DNA from: CALBPI01 sp963922335
Lineage (GTDB): Bacteria > Pseudomonadota > Gammaproteobacteria > Steroidobacterales > Woeseiaceae
DNA length: 64,000 bases
Assembly: GCA_963922335.1 (NCBI GenBank)
Contig: CAWUIB010000006.1
Location: 124,001 to 188,000 of the forward strand
Direction: 5' to 3'
Shown: one piece after another, positions 54,860 through 64,000 of the stretch
Position numbering within the stretch: position 1 is the first letter of the stretch
Layout: each line of letters starts with the position of its first letter
The notes under the pieces: model-generated
What the model was told of the DNA's origin: nothing
The model's database searches: none
Seen by the model: the letters and a program-made list of their open reading frames with translations, nothing else
Program-made: the position numbers and the translations under genes

Positions 54860-55150
54860 ATGAATATTCGTCCGCTTCATGATCGTGTCATCATCAAGCG
54901 CATGGAAGAAGAGCGCACGTCACCTGGCGGCATCGTGATTCCAGACGCAGCTACCGAAAAACCGATCAAAGGCGAAGTCATCGCTGTCGGTAACGGCAAA
55001 ATCCTGGACAGCGGCGAAGTCCGCGCACTGGACGTCAAAGCTGGCGACAAAGTGCTGTTCGGCAAGTACAGCGGTACCGAAGTAAAGGTCGACGGCGACG
55101 AGCTGTTGGTCATGAAAGAAGACGACATCATGGCGGTCATCGAGGGCTAA
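54860..55150 (+). CDS. groES: Co-chaperonin GroES
   Basis: A 96-residue GroES: MNIRPLHDRVIIKRMEEE, SPGGIVIPDAATEKP (mobile loop), GEVIAVGNGK and the C-terminal DELLVMKEDDIMAVIE. Caps GroEL. AGAGGAG precedes the ATG. groEL follows after 60 bp. Confidence 0.98.
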   Translation: MNIRPLHDRVIIKRMEEERTSPGGIVIPDAATEKPIKGEVIAVGNGKILDSGEVRALDVKAGDKVLFGKYSGTEVKVDGDELLVMKEDDIMAVIEG

Positions 55151-55210
55151 GGCTCGACGATCCGCAGTTAGATCTATTCATAACAGCAAATTCAAGAAGG
55201 AAATCCGAGA

Positions 55211-56854
<1,644 letters not shown>

Positions 56855-56894
56855 GTCAGCCCCCAAGGCACTTGCCTTGTGAAAGGCACCCAGG

Positions 56895-56921
56895 AAAAGC
56901 CCCGCTCTCGCGGGGCTTTTT
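56895..56921 (+). terminator. Intrinsic terminator of groESL
   Basis: Stem AAAAGCCCCGC / GCGGGGCTTTT with a four-base loop and T tail, 41 bp after the groEL stop. Confidence 0.92.
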
Positions 56922-56957
56922 CGTTAAGGATGTAGCAATTCAGCCGCTACCAAATTG

Positions 56958-58805
56958 ATGAGCGGACAACCGAAAACTACCAACGCTCCGACCGATCGCG
57001 GCCGACTTAGTCAAGGCTTCGGCAGAATCGCGATCATCGGCAGCGCACAGTATGTATTGATTTCAGCCCTGTTCGCGGTGCTTGTGGCTGGAAACTCTGA
57101 CTCTTCCTTACTCGGGCCAATCGTGCATGCGATCGGGGGCCTTGCGAATTTCGCGATTGCCTACTTGCTCTACCAGCGTAATCCCGACACACCGGTCGTT
57201 GGTACGGTCTTCCAGTGTTGTGTGCACTTTGCTATCGGGATGGCTGCCGCTCTGTTGTCTCCGGAGCTCGTGACATTCATCACTTACGGTGCTTTTTTTG
57301 TAATGGTACCGGCGACTCGCTGGGTGACGCCTCGCACGGCGCTCGTCCTTTTGCTGATGGCCGTTACCATTATCGGAGTGCTAGTCGGTTACCACGGACT
57401 CGAGGGCCCCAACCTAACGAATCCCATCCAGGTTGCAGCGGCGATCGCGGCATTGGCTGTATATTTGAGTGCCGCCGTCGTTCTGGGATTGGACGCGAGG
57501 AGCGTTCACAGCCGTTTGGAGCGCGCTCGTGGCAAGCTCTCCGCAACGGTTGACGAGCTGACCGATAGCCGAGCCGCACTCGACAAGGAGCGGGCGCGAC
57601 TGGAGCAGCGTGTCGAAAAACGCACACGCCAGCTGAGCAAGGCCAAGGAGGAGGCGGAAGCGGCGAACGAAGCGAAGAGTCGATTCCTGGCGACCATGTC
57701 GCATGAGATACGCACGCCGCTGAATGGCATTCTCGGCATGGGGCAACTGCTGGATGACACACCGCTTTCCGATGATCAACGCCGGTTACTCGATACGATG
57801 ACCGACAGCGGTAAGTCTCTGCTGGCCATCGTGAACGATGTGCTCGACTTCTCGAAGATGCAGGCTCGCGAGATGACGGTGGTGAAAGAGCCTTTCCGAC
57901 CCGCAACGGTAGCGGAGCAGGTTGTCACGCTGTTCCAAGGTATGGCGAGAGAGCAAAATCTCTCGCTCGACTTCGAAATGCAGGGCGACCCGGATGCCGG
58001 AACGCTCGGCGATTCCGGGCGGCTTCGCCAGGTGATCTCGAACCTGGTCTCAAATGCCGTCAAATTTACCGAGTCGGGTGGGGTCACCGTTCGGCTTACC
58101 ACACCTGAGCTCGCCGACAACATGTGGCACATCGAGGTGATCGATACCGGCATCGGTATCAAGCCGGAAAAAATCCACCATGTTTTTGGTGCTTTCAGTC
58201 AGGCCGATGATGGAGACTCGCGGCGGTATCAGGGCACTGGGTTGGGACTCGCGATTTCGCGCGAGCTCTGCTGGTTGATGGGTGGCAGCCTGACCGTCGA
58301 GAGTGAGTACGGAAAAGGCAGCAGGTTCATGATTGATCTGCCCGCTCGACGAGTCGAAGCCACGGATAGTGTCGCCGCGACATCGACACGGCTCGCAAAG
58401 CGCTCGATCGGTGCCTCAGTGCTGTTGGTTGAAGACAACGTCGTGAACCAGAAAGTACTTGCCGCGATGCTGCGCAAACTCGACTGCGAAGTTCTGGTCG
58501 CGGACGACGGGTTTGCCGCGATCGAGCAATTCCGGGAACACCCGGTCGATATCGTGCTCACAGATTGGCAAATGCCTGGCATGGATGGTCTCGAACTGAC
58601 CCGCCGATTGAAGGAGATGACCGACGTCGGTGGCGATGTTGTCCCGATTGTCGCGATCACGGCCAACGCGATGCCGGGTGATCGGGAGAAGTGTCTCGAC
58701 GCCGGTATGGTCGACTATCTCACAAAGCCAATCACGATCGACGCACTCGCAACCACTCTGGTGCGCCACACCGCACCGACCGCGCCCGTCGCCGTTGTGG
58801 TCTGA
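56958..58805 (+). CDS. Hybrid sensor histidine kinase with receiver domain
   Basis: A 615-residue inner-membrane protein. Six or so hydrophobic helices (about residues 24-185) form a membrane sensor with no periplasmic domain, then a coiled coil (about 195-245), HisKA with SHEIRTPLNGILGMG (the phospho-His), HATPase_c boxes (SNLVSNAVKFT, DTGIGIKPEKI, YQGTGLGLAIS) and a receiver domain with VLLVEDN, LTDWQMPGMDG (phospho-Asp) and YLTKPI. There is no separate regulator or Hpt next to it. Signal unknown. ATG 56958 is chosen; a TTG directly before it is less likely. Confidence 0.92.
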   Translation: MSGQPKTTNAPTDRGRLSQGFGRIAIIGSAQYVLISALFAVLVAGNSDSSLLGPIVHAIGGLANFAIAYLLYQRNPDTPVVGTVFQCCVHFAIGMAAALLSPELVTFITYGAFFVMVPATRWVTPRTALVLLLMAVTIIGVLVGYHGLEGPNLTNPIQVAAAIAALAVYLSAAVVLGLDARSVHSRLERARGKLSATVDELTDSRAALDKERARLEQRVEKRTRQLSKAKEEAEAANEAKSRFLATMSHEIRTPLNGILGMGQLLDDTPLSDDQRRLLDTMTDSGKSLLAIVNDVLDFSKMQAREMTVVKEPFRPATVAEQVVTLFQGMAREQNLSLDFEMQGDPDAGTLGDSGRLRQVISNLVSNAVKFTESGGVTVRLTTPELADNMWHIEVIDTGIGIKPEKIHHVFGAFSQADDGDSRRYQGTGLGLAISRELCWLMGGSLTVESEYGKGSRFMIDLPARRVEATDSVAATSTRLAKRSIGASVLLVEDNVVNQKVLAAMLRKLDCEVLVADDGFAAIEQFREHPVDIVLTDWQMPGMDGLELTRRLKEMTDVGGDVVPIVAITANAMPGDREKCLDAGMVDYLTKPITIDALATTLVRHTAPTAPVAVVV

Positions 58806-58818
58806 CGCGGTTTACCCG

Positions 58819-59775
58819 TCAGTCGAGTTCGTCGACAAACGCAACGAGCGATGCGGTTAGTCGCGGGTCCAGCGGCAGCGCGGGATCCGAGTAGCTCGTT
58901 TGCGCCAACGATGCGTCACCCCTGATGTCCTTCAACACGTGATTCATGCCCTCGATCGTGACCAGCGTGGCGTTCGGCTGTGCGGTCTTTAGCAGCTCAC
59001 CATCGGTCGCCGGCACTTGCGCGTCGCCTGTGCCGTAAACCAGCAAGATCGGCAGTTCCAGCGCTGCGATTTGTGCTTGCGGGTCATATTGAAACCACGA
59101 TACGAGATACGGCTGCACGCTTTTCCTGAACAGAGCGTCCAGCAACGGTGGCGTTTTCTCAACGAGCTCGCCGGCGCGCAGTTGCTCCAGCACGCCTCGA
59201 CTTTCCTCGAGAAGCGGTCCCGGCAACTGCGCGGCCAGTTGTTTCTCGATGAGGTCGGCGGGATGTTGGCCCGGCCCCGCGAGCACGATCAGTGCGTCGG
59301 GTTTCGCCTCGGGCGCGGTGGTCAACGCAATATGCCCACCTTCACTGTGCCCGGCAATCAGCAGCGGAGTGCCGGGGAAACGCACGCGCAACACGCTCAA
59401 CAGGGCAGCCGCGTCGTCGGCGTAGTGATCGAATCGAAGTTCCGCTTCGTTCAGATCTGCAGAGACGCTCTTGCCGATCATGCGCTTGTCGTAGCGCAGT
59501 GACGCAATGTCGTTCTCGGCCAATGCTTCGGCCAGATAGCGCAGGCTGTTGTTCGCGCCCGGGAGCAGAGGCGAGTTGCCGTCCCGGTCGGTCGGCCCGG
59601 AGCCCGCGATGATCAAAACGGCGGCTTTCGACGTGTTCCCGGATTCAGGCAGCAACAGTGTGCCGTGCAACGTCACCCCATTGTGTTCGATGGATACATC
59701 TTCACTGCTCGCTGCCGCGCTTCCGATCGCGAACAGCGCTGCGAAGACAAATAACGACTTACGAAGTGGCGTCAT
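58819..59775 (-). CDS. Secreted alpha/beta hydrolase
   Basis: A 318-residue protein with a signal peptide (LFVFAALFAIGSAAAS). The hydrolase core has LIIAGSGPTDRDGNSP, an oxyanion-type loop, nucleophile GHSEGG, Asp in VYGTGDAQVPA and His in IEGMNHVL. This resembles exported esterases and dienelactone-hydrolase-like proteins; substrate unknown. GGAGGGG lies 7 nt before ATG 59775. It overlaps the sdpI gene by 17 bp and is probably third in that operon. Confidence 0.8.
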   Translation of the reverse strand: MTPLRKSLFVFAALFAIGSAAASSEDVSIEHNGVTLHGTLLLPESGNTSKAAVLIIAGSGPTDRDGNSPLLPGANNSLRYLAEALAENDIASLRYDKRMIGKSVSADLNEAELRFDHYADDAAALLSVLRVRFPGTPLLIAGHSEGGHIALTTAPEAKPDALIVLAGPGQHPADLIEKQLAAQLPGPLLEESRGVLEQLRAGELVEKTPPLLDALFRKSVQPYLVSWFQYDPQAQIAALELPILLVYGTGDAQVPATDGELLKTAQPNATLVTIEGMNHVLKDIRGDASLAQTSYSDPALPLDPRLTASLVAFVDELD

Positions 59776-60418
59776 GATCGAACCCCTCCAGCTTGCGATA
59801 GGCGAAATAGGAATAGGCAACCGGGACCAAGGCGGCGACCAGTGGCAAGCCGGCCATCAAGATCACCTTCGCTTCGAACAGGCCGCCCACCATCATGCCG
59901 AGCCCAGCGGCGACAAACAGGTAGCCCGCCAGACGATGCGTGCGACTCCACACCTCATCACTGGCGAGTGTCCAGGGCGTGCGGATGCCGACGAAGAAGT
60001 TCTTCCGCACCTTACCCATGTAGTTGCCGAGCAGAACCAGAAGCGCGCCGACCGCGATGGGCACGATGTGTTGGACTGAGGGCTGATGACCAAGACCTGC
60101 CATCAATATCATCGCGCCAATGCCAGCCATGAAAGCGACGAGCGCCACCTGGATGATCTGCAAGACATCACTGAACTCGCCGGTGCCGAAGCCCTTCGGC
60201 GAGATTTTTGGTATCACCCAAATCAAGCCCCATGTGAACAACGCAAGACCCGGTCCGAACAGCGCGCCCATGAGCTTGCTTCCGTAACCGTCCACTTCGC
60301 CAGCAGCGTTCCAGTGAATGGGTACCTGCTCCGGCAAACTGGGGTAGAAATACGCGCTGGCCACTGTTGCCAACACAACGATTACCAGGCAAATCAGGTT
60401 TGCGGTCCTAGACGTCAT
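59759..60418 (-). CDS. SdpI-family membrane protein (DUF1648)
   Basis: A 219-residue inner-membrane protein with six hydrophobic helices. N-terminal DUF1648 pattern (YPSLPEQVPIHWNAAGEVDGYGSK) and the SdpI motif region KNFFVGIRTPWTLASDEVWSRTHRLAG. In Bacillus, SdpI gives immunity to the SdpC toxin and acts with SdpR. No SdpC-like toxin is present here. It overlaps the sdpR-like gene by 11 bp. Confidence 0.88.
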   Translation of the reverse strand: MTSRTANLICLVIVVLATVASAYFYPSLPEQVPIHWNAAGEVDGYGSKLMGALFGPGLALFTWGLIWVIPKISPKGFGTGEFSDVLQIIQVALVAFMAGIGAMILMAGLGHQPSVQHIVPIAVGALLVLLGNYMGKVRKNFFVGIRTPWTLASDEVWSRTHRLAGYLFVAAGLGMMVGGLFEAKVILMAGLPLVAALVPVAYSYFAYRKLEGFDHDATS

Positions 60419-60710
60419 CGCTCAACTCCTCGCTATCGGGCGTGCCTTCGGGTTGGATCATATCCATCAGCATGCCGGCGGCATCCTGAAGCACGGTGGT
60501 ATTCAGGGAATACACAATCTGTTGTCCACGTCGTTCCGTGCGCACCAAGTCCGCCTGTTTGAGCAGATTGAAATGGTGCGACAACGACGCCTTGGTGATC
60601 GTGAACGCCTCGGCCAACTCTCCGGCGTTCATGGATCCCTTCCTCAGCAAGCGAAGGATTTCCCGTCGTGTGGGGTCGGCAAGCGCTTTGAACAGTGACT
60701 GTGTACCCAT
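60408..60710 (-). CDS. ArsR/SdpR-family transcriptional repressor
   Basis: A 100-residue winged-helix protein: LFKALADPTRREILRLL, then MNAGELAEAFTITKASLSHHFNLLKQADLV (recognition helix) and a wing TERRGQQIVYSLN. It lacks the metal-binding ELCVCDL motif of ArsR, matching SdpR-type autorepressors. A perfect AT-rich palindrome is 13 bp upstream of its start. First gene of sdpR-sdpI-hydrolase. Confidence 0.88.
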   Translation of the reverse strand: MGTQSLFKALADPTRREILRLLRKGSMNAGELAEAFTITKASLSHHFNLLKQADLVRTERRGQQIVYSLNTTVLQDAAGMLMDMIQPEGTPDSEELSDDV

Positions 60711-60723
60711 GATAATAAGATAA

Positions 60724-60739
60724 TTAGATAAATATCTAA
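60724..60739. promoter_or_regulatory. Palindromic operator between sdpR-like and DMT transporter genes
   Basis: TTAGATA-AA-TATCTAA, a perfect 7-bp inverted repeat with a 2-bp centre, in an AT-rich patch unlike its surroundings. Located 13 bp from the repressor ATG and 66 bp from the divergent transporter ATG. The size fits an ArsR-type dimer. Confidence 0.65.
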
Positions 60740-60805
60740 ATACAAGTCTCGACCGAGGATTCCACTACAATCTCAGCTTCGGCTTTGCCGTCTCACCTCG
60801 ATCCC

Positions 60806-61684
60806 ATGCTCAAAAATCCGCGCCTTCGCCTGCTGCTCGGTGCTGCATTGATCAGCTTCTCGCCGGTCTATGTGGCGCTTGTTTCGGTCCCTGCGACAAC
60901 CAGTGCGTTCTATCGGGTCGCTTTCGGTGGTGCGGCGCTCGTGCTGTGGTTGCTTTTGCGCGGTGGGTTTCGACTGCCGCGGTTGTCCGTCTCGCTGTTG
61001 TTGATCGCAGCGGCCGCGATGTTTGCCGCCGACCTCTGGTTCTGGCATCGAAGCATCATCTATATCGGTCCGGGACTTGCCACGCTCATCGCCAATTTCC
61101 AGGTCTTCATCATGACGGTGGCGGGCATTGTGTTTTTCGGCCAGAAGCCGCATCTGCGTCAGGTCATAGCCATCCCGATGGCTCTCGGCGGGCTTGCCTT
61201 GATCGTCGGTGTGAATTGGTCGGCGCTGGCAGCCGATTACCGTGCCGGTGTCATTTTCGGACTGCTGACGGCGGCGAGTTATGCAGGCTATTTGCTGTTG
61301 TTTCGCCAGGCGCAGGCCTATTCAAAGTCGAAACCGAGCGACGGCTTACCCACCCGTGAACTCGCGCTCGTGTCGCTGGCTGCCGCCTTGATGCTCGGCA
61401 CCATGGCCGGCGTCGAGGGCGAGTCGCTCGCGATCCCCACCTGGAGTGATGGTGCCTGGTTGGTCGCTTATGCCGTTTTTGCGCACGTTCTTGGTTGGCT
61501 GTTTATCGCCAGCAGTCTTGCGCATGTGCCCGCTGCACTGATTGGGCTGTCGCTCCTGCTGCAGCCGCTATTGAGTTTCATTTGGGATATCGCACTGTTC
61601 GATCGACCGATCGTCACACGCGAGGTCCTCGGTGCATCGCTCGCACTTGCCGGTATCTGGTTGGGCTCACGCCGCACCGAATGA
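60806..61684 (+). CDS. EamA/DMT-family transporter
   Basis: A 292-residue protein with ten hydrophobic helices in two EamA repeats, e.g. FYRVAFGGAALVLWLLL in the first half and the C-terminal LIGLSLLLQPLLSFIWDIALFDRP. It probably exports a metabolite or amino acid; substrate unknown. ATG 60806 is chosen over TTG 60785. Divergent from sdpR with the palindrome between them. plsY follows after 27 bp. Confidence 0.85.
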   Translation: MLKNPRLRLLLGAALISFSPVYVALVSVPATTSAFYRVAFGGAALVLWLLLRGGFRLPRLSVSLLLIAAAAMFAADLWFWHRSIIYIGPGLATLIANFQVFIMTVAGIVFFGQKPHLRQVIAIPMALGGLALIVGVNWSALAADYRAGVIFGLLTAASYAGYLLLFRQAQAYSKSKPSDGLPTRELALVSLAAALMLGTMAGVEGESLAIPTWSDGAWLVAYAVFAHVLGWLFIASSLAHVPAALIGLSLLLQPLLSFIWDIALFDRPIVTREVLGASLALAGIWLGSRRTE

Positions 61685-61711
61685 CGCGCAGAGCTGTGGG
61701 ATAATGGCGGG

Positions 61712-62338
61712 ATGACAGACATCGTAATCAAGCTCGCGATCTCGTACGCATTCGGCAGCATCATGGGCAGTCTGTTGCTTGGCAAGCTGCGCCGCGTCGA
61801 TATTCGCTCGATGGGCAGCGGCAACGCAGGCGGCACCAACGCACTGAGAACGCAGGGCGTTGCGTTTGCGCTCGGTGTCATCGCCATCGATATCGGCAAG
61901 GGGGCTCTCGCCGCTGGCTGGGTCGCCGGGCTTGCGTTGTTCGGCGATGCGCCGTCGCCCGACTGGTTGCCGTACGCCTGCGGTGCAGCAGCCGTCTTCG
62001 GGCATTGCTTCCCCGTGTTCTTCGGCTTTCGCGGTGGTAAAGGCGCGGCGACGCTCGTCGGGACGCTGCTCGTATTCGACGCGGTGCTGTTCCCGCCGCT
62101 GCTGGCCTTCTTCATCATCGTCATCATGCTCTTTGGCTACGTCGGTCTTTCGACGATGCTGACCGCAAATATGGCGACGGCTGTCGTGTTATGGAAATAC
62201 GGCACGAGCAATCCGGAGTTTCTCGTGTATACCGTGATTATGGGGATCGCGATGGTCGCGACCCACCACGAGAACATCAAACGGATGCTGGCAGGGACCG
62301 AGTCGCAAAACCGCAAGTTGATGGTGTTTCGCAAGTGA
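61712..62338 (+). CDS. plsY: Glycerol-3-phosphate acyltransferase PlsY
   Basis: A 208-residue membrane enzyme: motif 1 SMGSGNAGGTNALRTQG, motif 2 GHCFPVFFGFRGGKGAAT and a C-terminal HHENIKRML. PlsY takes acyl groups from acyl-phosphate, made by PlsX, to glycerol 3-phosphate. PlsB for the same position is also encoded (18.6 kb). The N-terminal helix reads slightly off the usual pattern (YAFGSIMGSLLLGKL) but essential parts are present. The stop overlaps birA GTG. Confidence 0.92.
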   Translation: MTDIVIKLAISYAFGSIMGSLLLGKLRRVDIRSMGSGNAGGTNALRTQGVAFALGVIAIDIGKGALAAGWVAGLALFGDAPSPDWLPYACGAAAVFGHCFPVFFGFRGGKGAATLVGTLLVFDAVLFPPLLAFFIIVIMLFGYVGLSTMLTANMATAVVLWKYGTSNPEFLVYTVIMGIAMVATHHENIKRMLAGTESQNRKLMVFRK

Positions 62339-63141
62339 CGACCGTTCACGGCATGCAGGACACACTGGATGCGGTTGCACAGATTCTGGAACCGCTGACG
62401 GAAGTCACCGTGTTCGAATCGCTGCCATCGACCAACACCTGGCTCGCCGATAACACGCCGCCAGAGATTGGCACGGCGCGAGCTGCATTGGCATTGCACC
62501 AGACCGCAGGACGCGGACAGCGAAGTCGCACATGGGTTGCACCGCGTGGCTCTGGTTTGTGTCTTTCGATCGGCCATCGATTCGCGGCGATGCCAGAAGC
62601 CGCTTCAGCTTTGACGCTCGGGTTGGGTGTTGCCGTCAACGATGCCCTGAGAGCGCTTGGCATCCGCGATGTCCATCTGAAATGGCCGAACGATTTGGTT
62701 CGCAAGGATGAAAAACTAGGCGGCATACTCGTCGAGTCGAGAGTGCTGCCGGACTCAAGCTTCTACGTGATCGCGGGGATCGGGATCAATCATCGATTGC
62801 CAGAAGGATTCACCCTGCCCGATGGCGGTTGGGCACGGTCTGCCACCGATGTGACTGCCTGCGATGCTTCTATTTCGCTGACCGATCTCGCGGCCGCGGT
62901 TCTCGAATACGCCTGTCTTTCGTTGGCGCAATTCTCCAACGCTGCACTAGCAGGCACCATGATTCGGTTTAACGAGATGCACTGGTTGCGCGACCGCTGG
63001 GTGGAACTGGACGGCCGCCGGCTGCGGTGCGGCCCTGTTGATGCAACCGGCCGACTGGAAGTCACCGACCCCGAGCTCGGTGATCGTGCGTTCTTGAGCA
63101 GTGGCGAACCTGTGCCGCTATCGATGGCCGCTGCGTCATGA
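62335..63141 (+). CDS. birA: Biotin--[acetyl-CoA-carboxylase] ligase BirA, without HTH domain
   Basis: A 268-residue biotin protein ligase. ESLPSTNTWL, TAGRGQRSRTWVAPRGSGLCLS (the GRGRRGR-type loop reads GRGQRSR), LKWPNDLV, KLGGILVES and GIGINH mark the catalytic domain, followed by the C-terminal SH3-like cap. The catalytic core starts about 25 residues in, so there is no N-terminal winged helix and no repressor role as in E. coli. Start GTG 62335 overlaps the plsY stop. It biotinylates AccB. Confidence 0.9.
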   Translation: MTTVHGMQDTLDAVAQILEPLTEVTVFESLPSTNTWLADNTPPEIGTARAALALHQTAGRGQRSRTWVAPRGSGLCLSIGHRFAAMPEAASALTLGLGVAVNDALRALGIRDVHLKWPNDLVRKDEKLGGILVESRVLPDSSFYVIAGIGINHRLPEGFTLPDGGWARSATDVTACDASISLTDLAAAVLEYACLSLAQFSNAALAGTMIRFNEMHWLRDRWVELDGRRLRCGPVDATGRLEVTDPELGDRAFLSSGEPVPLSMAAAS

Positions 63142-63884
63142 GTACGCTGTTGCTGGACATTGGCAACTCACGTTGTAAGTGGGGTTTGTGGAGCGAGGGT
63201 GCGATCACGCGCAGCGGCGCGCTTGCGCACGAAATCGTCGATGATCCGGCGAGATGGAAATTCGCGAGCGGTGTCACGCGGGCGATCGCCTGCAACGTTG
63301 CCGGCCCGGATGCCGCGATTGCTATCGAGTCGGTGCTGCAAAAGGTAACGAACGTGCAGATTGAGCTCGTGCGCACCAGCGCTTCGCATGCGGGCGTGTC
63401 GTGCGCCTATCCCGAGCCGTCTCGTCTTGGCGTTGATCGATGGATGGCGGTGCTGGCGGTCAGTCGGCGCCAGCCACAGCCCGCTATTGTGGTGGACGCC
63501 GGTACGGCAATGACGGTCGATGCAATCGCCGATGGCAGCAGACACTTGGGCGGTTACATCGTGCCCGGTTTTCGATTGATGCAAAACACGTTGATGTCCG
63601 GTACCGCGGATATTCTCGTCGATGCGCCGGAGCCGCCAGACACCGAATTCGGAGAGAGTACGAGTGCCGCGGTGCGCAATGGTGCGCTAGCTGCACTGCA
63701 GGGTACGATTCTGCGATCCATTACTGAGCTTGCGTCCGTGACAGATGCATCGGTGAACGAGCAAAATGTGTGGTTTACCGGTGGTGATGGCGCTTTGCTT
63801 GCTGAGGCGTTCGAGGTACCGGGGCAGTTTGAAGCGAATCTGGTGCTTGAGGGGCTCGCGATTCACGCAGGTTTGATGCAGTGA
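63138..63884 (+). CDS. coaX: Type III pantothenate kinase
   Basis: A 248-residue CoaX: LLLDIGNSRCKWGLW (ATP loop), YPEPSRLGVDRWMAV, VDAGTAMTVDAI and GGYIVPGFRLMQNTL, and GGDGALL near the end. It phosphorylates pantothenate in CoA synthesis. ATG overlaps the birA stop, and its stop overlaps the next GTG. birA-coaX-SPOR is a common order in gammaproteobacteria. Confidence 0.95.
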   Translation: MSTLLLDIGNSRCKWGLWSEGAITRSGALAHEIVDDPARWKFASGVTRAIACNVAGPDAAIAIESVLQKVTNVQIELVRTSASHAGVSCAYPEPSRLGVDRWMAVLAVSRRQPQPAIVVDAGTAMTVDAIADGSRHLGGYIVPGFRLMQNTLMSGTADILVDAPEPPDTEFGESTSAAVRNGALAALQGTILRSITELASVTDASVNEQNVWFTGGDGALLAEAFEVPGQFEANLVLEGLAIHAGLMQ

Positions 63885-64000
63885 GAAATCTCTTTCTTTT
63901 GTTGTTGGCGGCTAACCTGTTGTTCGCGGGCTGGCAGTATTTTGTCCGTCAGGACAACGAGCCTGGTATCGAGCGCGTGTCGTGGTCGCCCGAGCCGCCG
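63881..64000 (+). CDS. N-terminus of SPOR-type membrane protein (partial)
   Basis: GTG 63881 overlaps the coaX stop. The 40 residues visible start with one hydrophobic helix (MRNLFLLLLAANLLFAGWQYF) then a polar segment, cut by the window end. After birA-coaX, gammaproteobacteria often encode a SPOR-domain protein with such a start; the SPOR domain itself would be outside the window. Confidence 0.6.
   Translation, partial: MRNLFLLLLAANLLFAGWQYFVRQDNEPGIERVSWSPEPP

Overview
The window looks like a stretch of chromosome from a gammaproteobacterium with moderately high GC. The evidence is gene order and content: dusB-fis beside prmA, accBC, purHD; rhlB divergent from trxA-rho; cysQ next to a YrfG-type nucleotidase; PlsB, DUF465, SPOR after birA-coaX. 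Two azurins and a full-length magnesium chelatase H subunit (BchH) hint at a marine-type, possibly phototrophic or formerly phototrophic lineage, but no other photosynthesis gene lies in the 64 kb, so this stays open. I saw no tRNA, rRNA, CRISPR array, transposase or integrase.

Layout. 1-5.4 kb (+): the end of a ligase-associated Lhr-type helicase, PdeM nuclease, a methyltransferase, a fatty acid desaturase, an L,D-transpeptidase lipoprotein and a tiny ORF. 5.4-11.6 kb: a D-cysteine desulfhydrase-like enzyme (-), a lone contractile-tail sheath-like protein (+) and a fused 5-oxoprolinase (-). 11.6-17.5 kb (+): a compact run of Na+/solute symporter, two different membrane-associated GTPases, a small hydrolase, a lipoprotein and a PhzF-family isomerase. 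17.4-25.1 kb: glk (-), plsB and trhO (+), DUF465 and cysQ (-), yrfG (+), rhlB (-). 25.5-27.3 kb (+): trxA and rho. 27.3-37.7 kb (-): a ten-gene co-directional series aroQ-accB-accC-prmA-DUF3426-dusB-fis-purH-purD-moeA. 38.0-41.7 kb (+): bchH. 41.7-46.9 kb: an unknown membrane protein, a periplasmic azurin (-), a Fur-box promoter region with a 32-residue membrane ORF, nitroreductase, a His-rich DUF2946-like protein, an outer-membrane protein, a HAD protein lacking its catalytic Asp, and a lipoprotein azurin built on an 11-residue repeat stalk. 47.0-50.4 kb (+): a transsulfuration-type PLP enzyme, a HAD-PlsC fusion and a monoacylglycerol-lipase-like hydrolase. 50.4-54.6 kb (-): dsbD (with a doubled alpha domain), a TlpA-like thioredoxin and nhaA. 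54.7-58.8 kb (+): groESL under a sigma32-like promoter plus a perfect CIRCE element, then a hybrid histidine kinase. 58.8-60.7 kb (-): sdpR-sdpI-hydrolase with a palindromic operator. 60.8-64 kb (+): DMT transporter, plsY, birA, coaX and the start of a SPOR-type protein.

Themes. Phospholipid synthesis is well represented (plsB, plsY, HAD-PlsC, accBC, desaturase, lipase). Redox and copper proteins cluster at 42-47 kb and 51-55 kb. The least ordinary items are the orphan sheath-like gene, the tandem GTPase operon, the orphan BchH with an Fe-S-type Cys cluster, the Fur-box/small-ORF region, and the repeat-stalk azurin. All function calls come from reading translated motifs by eye; no database search was run.
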